This document shows, piece by piece, positions 58,068-64,000 of a stretch of 64,000 nucleotides of DNA (position 1 is its first letter; each line of letters begins with the position of its first letter). Location of the stretch: assembly GCA_030538235.1 (NCBI GenBank), contig JAUNUJ010000010.1, positions 1-64,000 on the forward strand. Reading direction: 5' to 3'. The notes under the pieces were generated by a model, which worked only from the letters and a program-made list of their open reading frames with translations, was not told the DNA's origin and searched no databases. A program made the position numbers and the translations under genes. Source of the stretch: Alcaligenaceae bacterium. Lineage in GTDB: Bacteria > Pseudomonadota > Gammaproteobacteria > Burkholderiales > Burkholderiaceae_B.

Positions 58068-59009
58068 TTACTCAACCGGATTAGCCATAGAGCCGAAAAG
58101 CTCAATCTCTACACGACGATTAGGTTGATCGCACACCGTACGTTGGCGCACATCTCGAGGAAAACGCTGACGGCAATCAGGCACCAATAGATTGGTCTCG
58201 CCTCTACCACTTGCCACAATGTTCTGATTAGTCAGACCACCCTCAGTCATTACGCGCTTAACCGTGGCCGCACGGCGCTCAGATAGTCTCTGGTTATACG
58301 CTGCCGTACCCTCAGGGTCGGTATAACCGGTCACCACAATGCGCTCAATATTGGCATGACTAGCCCGGATCTGCTGCACAATATGTTGAATCTCGGACTT
58401 ACCCTCGGGCAGCATATTTGAGAGGTCTGATTTATCGAAATGAAATAAGGCTGAGGCATCCAGCGTAAAGGTTTTGAACGGCTTGACCACCGGTTGTTCA
58501 CACACCGGTGTTTGATCGACGCGCGATAAAGTATGCGCTTGTTCCTTCATGCCATCAACTAACGCCCTAGCGGTCGCGGCTTCTAGTGGCAGCAAGGTAG
58601 ACGCACCGGAAGGATCCGGCACCACCATAAAGTAGGTTATCTGACCAGCAGGCACATCAAAATACTGACCTGAACGCTCTTTTTCTAAGTAGCGTGTACG
58701 CACATCAGTAAATTGTGACGTTAAGCGATTATTACCAACACAAGCAATCGACTGCTTGTAAGCACCTGGCAATAAAGACGTTAAATACTCGCCATTGACG
58801 AAAATATTAACCGACTGACCTGCTAGCGCACCCTCTTCACGCAAAAAAACCACGCTAGCGGCATGTTCCGCCGGCGCAGTGATTTTTGAACTTGAGAAAT
58901 TACGCCAACGCTCGGCGATGCGAGCATCTTGACTACCACCTACAGAACAACCTGCCAATCCCACGGCAACAAGTGCATAGGTACCAAATTTAATAACTGA
59001 ATTTTTCAT
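58068..59009 (-). CDS. OmpA-domain lipoprotein
   Basis: This 313-aa protein starts with a lipobox signal (VGLAGCSVG, Cys at 21). The N-terminal half is not recognised. The C-terminal domain (about residues 190-305) is an OmpA-like peptidoglycan-binding fold with VTGYTDPEGTAAYNQRLSERRAATVKRVM seen near 230 and NRRVEIEL at the end. A four-cysteine pattern occurs (two in the N-half, CRQRF and VCDQ near the end). It precedes the large adhesin gene by 99 bp on the same strand, so it may anchor or help display the adhesin. Confidence 0.85.
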   Translation of the reverse strand: MKNSVIKFGTYALVAVGLAGCSVGGSQDARIAERWRNFSSSKITAPAEHAASVVFLREEGALAGQSVNIFVNGEYLTSLLPGAYKQSIACVGNNRLTSQFTDVRTRYLEKERSGQYFDVPAGQITYFMVVPDPSGASTLLPLEAATARALVDGMKEQAHTLSRVDQTPVCEQPVVKPFKTFTLDASALFHFDKSDLSNMLPEGKSEIQHIVQQIRASHANIERIVVTGYTDPEGTAAYNQRLSERRAATVKRVMTEGGLTNQNIVASGRGETNLLVPDCRQRFPRDVRQRTVCDQPNRRVEIELFGSMANPVE

Positions 59010-60311
59010 TTGACATAACTCCCCCGAATATATATCAATACGCTAGAATAGGACTACACTCACCACACAGACAATACTTTGTAAATTTAATAATTGACCG
59101 TGTGTGGTATTCAGTTAGTGTACATAGAAAATCGTTACAAATGCAATGGCAAATAATATTTAGATAAATAAAAAAACAAAATGTTACAGACAAAATCATC
59201 AAATTATAGTAGAAACACCTACAAATTGCATTAAGCTCATCAAGCTATCTTGCATGGCTAATTACGCTTGTTCATCACTAAAAACACCATTGGCATATCA
59301 AATAAATTTCTTTTAATAACCCAACAAACTCAAAAAGAACAGACTATCAACAATTTACATTTAATTTTCCACTGTTTTAAAACTCACTATCATGAGCTCT
59401 TCAGCTTAATATCACTTATTTATACTTTTGAAGATCGTCAACTTTTTTGTAAAGAAAATATAATAGCACGTCAAAAATCGTATTTTTTAAGCAACATAAA
59501 ACAAACAATAGGATTTTAAATTAACCGTTTCTAAAGTTTTTTTTGTAAGCAAATACCCTATATTGTTAGCATTACTAACAGCCTTAAAGTCAGTACTTTA
59601 AACATCAAAAGCAGAGAATTTAAAAGGTATTTAAAAGTAAAAAAGGCGTGCTGCCAAATCTGCATAAATAACTCAAAAAGCAACTTTGCTCTAGCCGAAA
59701 AATGGCAAAGTTAGAGATTAAAATCGCTGGATTGCACCACAAAATCGCCAATTGTTAGAAAAAATTCCTACTCTAAACCTCAAGCAAAATCCACAATATC
59801 ACCCCAGCATCTGTATCAAATAGGTCAGCCTCGATCAAAAAACAATCGAAAAATCGGGAACAAATATCAAGGTAAAGGCAGATTTGGACCGTGCGATATT
59901 AGATTAATCGCGACTCGAATTTTGACGACAATTAAACCATAAAACCCTATGACTAGACAGATTTAAACCGTTACGGCGCAAAGACGCAGTCGATTTAGAT
60001 CGGGCAGCGTGTGGTTATCAACAAAATGCGGGGCTGAGTAGTGCGTTAAATGACTTGGTGCATGAACGGACAATCGCTCAAGTATAATTCGATATCAGGC
60101 GATGATATTATCTTAACGCTTAGGGAACTAACATGATTTTAAAGCTCAACAGCAAGAAACCACCAAGTGTAGCTCACTGCATACTGTAGTAGCTAGTTAA
60201 AATTTACAACGTGTCTAGTGCTAAAAATGTTTAGCAAAAGCAGATAAATTTCGCCAGTTGAACTCTGGCGACTATCTTGGGTTCGCTTTAATTTTTTGAG
60301 GAGATTTATAT
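59010..60311. other. 1.3-kb AT-rich region without an intact gene
   Basis: The left part (59010-59640) is very AT-rich and probably holds the promoter of the OmpA-lipoprotein gene. An 83-codon frame at 59268-59519 looks random. The right part contains a possible decayed gene (59821-60135). A hairpin TCGCCAG-TTGAACT-CTGGCGA at 60251-60271 lies upstream of the nitroreductase gene. GAGGAG before 60312 is that gene's ribosome-binding site. Confidence 0.5.
59821..60135 (+). pseudogene. Possible remnant of an efflux/secretion (TolC-like) protein
   Basis: One frame (59824 onward) reads through several stops but keeps efflux-protein-like pieces: KADLDRAILD near 59875, then LDRAACGYQQNAGLSSALNDL followed by VHERTIAQV, FDIRR and YYLNA (60000-60120). 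The spacing recalls the last helices of outer-membrane efflux proteins (ARASYQQGLxSxLDVLxAQRTLxQAQ...YLNAL). At least five stops interrupt it. The resemblance is weak and from memory. If right, a secretion or efflux gene has decayed beside the adhesin. Confidence 0.3.
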
Positions 60312-61037
60312 ATGAAAATTTCGGATACGCACATTGATGCAAAAAAAGCAGTGATGATGACAGAATATATGCCGACGTTTCAGGAGGTAGTGCGCGCGCG
60401 TTATTCCTGTCGAGGTTTTAAGCCAGACCCGGTGCCTTCAGAGCTGATGATGCAAGTGCTTGAAGAGGCGCAGCTGGCGCCTTCTAATTGCAATACACAG
60501 CCTTGGTCCGTACATATTGTTTCGGGCGCTAAGCTTGCTGAACTGTCGACGCTGCTGCATCAGAAGAATCAGGAGCAAGTTTACACGCCTGACTTTACCT
60601 TTGATTTAAATGATTATGGCGGTGTTTATCAAGAGCGCCAGAAAGCCCAAGGTAAAGCCTATTATGAAGGACTGGGGATTGCGCGTGACGACGTTGAAGG
60701 ACGTCGACGTGCAGAAGGCTATAATTTCTCCTTCTTTAACGCCCCACATGTTGCTTTGCTCTTTATGCCACCTTTTGGTGATTGTGTGCGTGCCGCTGGA
60801 GATATTGGCATGTATGGACAGACCTTTCTCTTATCGCTTGCCGCCAGAGGATTGGCAGGCATACCACAAACATCACTCGGCTTCTTCGCAGATACAATTC
60901 GTGAGTTTTTAGGAATTACTGGGAATCACAAGATGCTATTCGGTATCTCCTTTGGTTACCCTGATGATCAAGCTGCCGGCTGTCATATTGATATGGGACG
61001 CGTGCCTATTGGAGATAGCGTGACATTCCACGAGTAA
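60312..61037 (+). CDS. Nitroreductase family protein
   Basis: This is an FMN-dependent NAD(P)H oxidoreductase fold. The RYSCRGFKPDPV start with FMN-binding Arg/Ser (near residues 30-34), APSNCNTQPW (near 57-66) and GLAGIPQTSLGFF with the later FGISFGYPD are family features. 241 aa, including about 18 extra residues before the domain; an internal ATG at 60357 or 60369 could also serve, but GAGGAG lies 9 bases before 60312. The substrate (nitroaromatic, quinone or other) is unknown. It appears to be transcribed alone. Confidence 0.87.
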   Translation: MKISDTHIDAKKAVMMTEYMPTFQEVVRARYSCRGFKPDPVPSELMMQVLEEAQLAPSNCNTQPWSVHIVSGAKLAELSTLLHQKNQEQVYTPDFTFDLNDYGGVYQERQKAQGKAYYEGLGIARDDVEGRRRAEGYNFSFFNAPHVALLFMPPFGDCVRAAGDIGMYGQTFLLSLAARGLAGIPQTSLGFFADTIREFLGITGNHKMLFGISFGYPDDQAAGCHIDMGRVPIGDSVTFHE

Positions 61038-61209
61038 CACAGCAACAGTCCGGGACACACAGAAAAAGGCTCTGCACCTATCCCTACAGCTGTGAATTGT
61101 CGATATATCATCACAGTGGTAATTCCCAGTGAGGGGTTTTATCTGCAACTAATGCACTACCCAGTAAGAATTCCCGAACAACCACTTAACATCAATCACC
61201 ATTAACGCA

Positions 61210-61240
61210 AAACCCCGCTAATCATAAATTAGCGGGGTTT
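61210..61240. terminator. Bidirectional terminator of the atp operon
   Basis: AAACCCCGCTAAT pairs with ATTAGCGGGGTTT around five bases. On the minus strand it is followed by TTTTGCG and lies just after atpC. On the plus strand TTTTAAAT follows, serving the nitroreductase transcript. Confidence 0.88.
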
Positions 61241-61257
61241 TAAATATCCTGTCTACC

Positions 61258-61683
61258 TTAGTGATGAGACTTGATATTTTTGTAGCGTTGCACTGCCACC
61301 ACTTGTGCTTGCAATAAAGCCAACTCCGCCTCAATCGCTGCCGCCTCTTGTGGGCTAGCTGCACTTTTCAAGGTTTCCTGAGCCTTTTTGCGGGACTCTT
61401 CGGCTTTGGCTGCATCTAGCTCTTCTAAGCGAATAGCAACATCTGCTAGAACAGTGACTGCGTAAGGTTGTACTTCTAAGATACCACCAGCAACAAAGAC
61501 AACCTCTTGAGCGCCACTTTCTGTGGTGATTCTTACAGTACCTGGACGAATACGAGTAATCAAGGGGGTGTGACCAGGTAGTACACCTAGCTCACCCGAT
61601 TCACCCGGCAACACGACCATCTTGACCGTGCCCGAGTACAATGACTTTTCCGCACTCACCACATCGAGTTTCAGAACTGCCAT
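61258..61683 (-). CDS. atpC: ATP synthase epsilon subunit
   Basis: This subunit of the F1 stalk couples rotation and can inhibit ATP hydrolysis. The N-terminal beta-barrel shows [29 protein letters not shown] (residues 16-44 in register) and the C-terminus the helical hairpin with a short Ala-rich part. 141 aa. It is the last gene of the atp operon, 9 bp after atpD. Confidence 0.95.
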   Translation of the reverse strand: MAVLKLDVVSAEKSLYSGTVKMVVLPGESGELGVLPGHTPLITRIRPGTVRITTESGAQEVVFVAGGILEVQPYAVTVLADVAIRLEELDAAKAEESRKKAQETLKSAASPQEAAAIEAELALLQAQVVAVQRYKNIKSHH

Positions 61684-61692
61684 AACAATTCC

Positions 61693-63105
<1,413 letters not shown>

Positions 63106-63160
63106 TTACCTTTATAACGATTGAAAGTTACTCCTGCGATTATTACTCGGATAACGAGTA

Positions 63161-64000
63161 TTAAACAGCAGCAGCACCCCCCACAATTTCTGAAATTTCT
63201 TTAGTAATTGCCGCTTGACGTGTCTTGTTGTAGACAAGCTGCAATTCACCAATAACCTTTTTAGCGTTATCCGACGCTGCCTTCATGGCCACCATACGGG
63301 CAGACTGCTCTGACGCCATATTTTCCGCGACAAACTGATAGACTAAGCTCTCAACATAGCGTTGCAGTAAATCATCAATCACGCTATTAACATCGGGTTC
63401 AAATATATAATCCCAACCGTGAGTAGATAAACCGCTATCAGCTTGACCGGCATCGTCACCATAAGAAGTGACATACGGGTCTTCTAAATCTGACGGCAAT
63501 GGCAATAAGCGGATAAATGACGGCTCTTGCTTCATGGTATTAACGAATACCGTGGTGGCAACATAAACCGCATCGATTTTACCCTCTTTGTAGTCATCAA
63601 ATTGAACCTTAAGAGCACCTATTAGAGTTTCCATATTTGGAATATCACCTAATTGGGTTTCCTGAGATACAACGTTAGTGCCTAAACGAGTTAAAAACGA
63701 TAAACCCTTGGAACCGAAAGCCGTCGCCTGAACGCCGATATTTTGAGACTTGAACTCTTGAAGACGACTTAGGACTAAGCGCGTAATATTGGTATTTAAT
63801 CCGCCACAAAGACCCTTGTCGGTTGTAATCAACACCAGACCAACGTTTTTTACCTCTTTTCTTTCTTCGAGATAAGGATTTGAATAATCCGACGTTGTCA
63901 ACATCAAGTGTCTGGCGATATCACGTACTTTTAGCGCATATGGACGACCGGCACGCATACGCTCCTGTGCTTTACGCATTTTGGAGGCAGCTACCATTTC
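63161..64000 (-). CDS. atpG: ATP synthase gamma subunit (5' end outside window)
   Basis: This is the central rotor shaft of F1. The visible part begins in the conserved N-terminal helix ([15 protein letters not shown]) and reads in frame to the window edge, so about 25 residues including the true start are missing. Other features are [20 protein letters not shown] and the C-terminal helix with the ending [15 protein letters not shown]. About 50 residues in the middle ([20 protein letters not shown] region) look lineage-specific. The rest of the atp operon lies beyond the right edge. Confidence 0.95.
   Translation of the reverse strand, partial: EMVAASKMRKAQERMRAGRPYALKVRDIARHLMLTTSDYSNPYLEERKEVKNVGLVLITTDKGLCGGLNTNITRLVLSRLQEFKSQNIGVQATAFGSKGLSFLTRLGTNVVSQETQLGDIPNMETLIGALKVQFDDYKEGKIDAVYVATTVFVNTMKQEPSFIRLLPLPSDLEDPYVTSYGDDAGQADSGLSTHGWDYIFEPDVNSVIDDLLQRYVESLVYQFVAENMASEQSARMVAMKAASDNAKKVIGELQLVYNKTRQAAITKEISEIVGGAAAV

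Noticed and set aside
59268-59519. 83-codon open frame in the AT-rich region
   Set aside because: No ribosome-binding site, low-complexity composition and no recognisable family.

Overview
The window looks like a chromosomal segment of a low-to-mid GC betaproteobacterium, most likely of the family Alcaligenaceae (an Oligella-like organism is my inference). The main support is gene order: metK / SAH riboswitch / ahcY / two small holin-like membrane proteins / metF, the DUF3460-scpA-panC block, gatCAB facing mreBCD-mrdA-rodA, and a Neisseria-type three-domain thioredoxin-MsrA-MsrB protein. No tRNA, complete rRNA, CRISPR array, insertion sequence or prophage was seen. Most of the window is core genome, with a few accessory modules.

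Layout. 0.3-2.8 kb: an anaerobic class III ribonucleotide reductase pair (nrdG-nrdD) behind a perfect FNR site and two NrdR boxes. 2.8-3.7 kb: an orphan D12-class adenine methylase with a DSPY motif instead of DPPY. 3.9-7.4 kb: a phosphonate-type ABC importer (phnD-phnC-phnE-phnE) whose phnD is broken by a perfect 28-bp tandem duplication. 8.0-9.2 kb: a small sulfur-stress cassette (ArsR/BigR-like regulator, YgaP-like membrane rhodanese, DUF2892 protein). 9.4-11.1 kb: an Na+/H+ antiporter-family protein and a YdhR-like monooxygenase. 11.2-15.7 kb (minus): the methyl cycle (metK, ahcY, metF), with a complete SAH riboswitch and its intrinsic terminator in front of ahcY. 16-19.4 kb: a denitrification module (copper nitrite reductase nirK, SCO-type copper chaperone, unrecognised twin-arginine beta-propeller protein) with FNR-like and NsrR-like sites upstream of nirK. 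19.5-23.1 kb: lpxL-type acyltransferase, msrAB, xerC.

23.2-26.3 kb (minus): orphan MetQ-like binding protein, a small membrane protein, panC, scpA, DUF3460. 26.4-29.1 kb: ftsE-ftsX-mutY. 29.1-35.0 kb (minus): the rod-shape elongation cluster mreB-mreC-mreD-mrdA-rodA. 35.3-38.6 kb: gatC-gatA-gatB. 39.1-43.9 kb: pyrE and a tesA-type esterase, divergent from a ybbA/ybbP-type transporter. 44.3-48.0 kb: exonuclease III, a PHB-depolymerase-family esterase, a MidA-type methyltransferase with a large insertion, and a YdcZ-type membrane protein. 48.0-52.8 kb: cca and slt (minus), then 5-formyl-THF cyclo-ligase and a glutathione-S-transferase-like protein. 52.9-59.0 kb (minus): an OmpA-domain lipoprotein followed by a very large type I-secreted adhesin with VCBS-type, VWA and RTX regions and an internal 750-bp duplication. 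59.0-60.3 kb: an AT-rich non-coding stretch with a possible decayed efflux-protein gene. 60.3-61.0 kb: a nitroreductase. 61.2-64.0 kb (minus): atpC, atpD and the 3' part of atpG, which runs off the window.

Taken together the genes suggest an organism able to live without oxygen (FNR-controlled class III RNR, NirK denitrification with NO-responsive control). No single undescribed system stands out with certainty. The best candidates are the Tat-exported propeller in the nirK cluster, the possibly reversible phnD duplication, and the OmpA-lipoprotein/RTX-VWA adhesin unit, which lacks intact secretion genes nearby.
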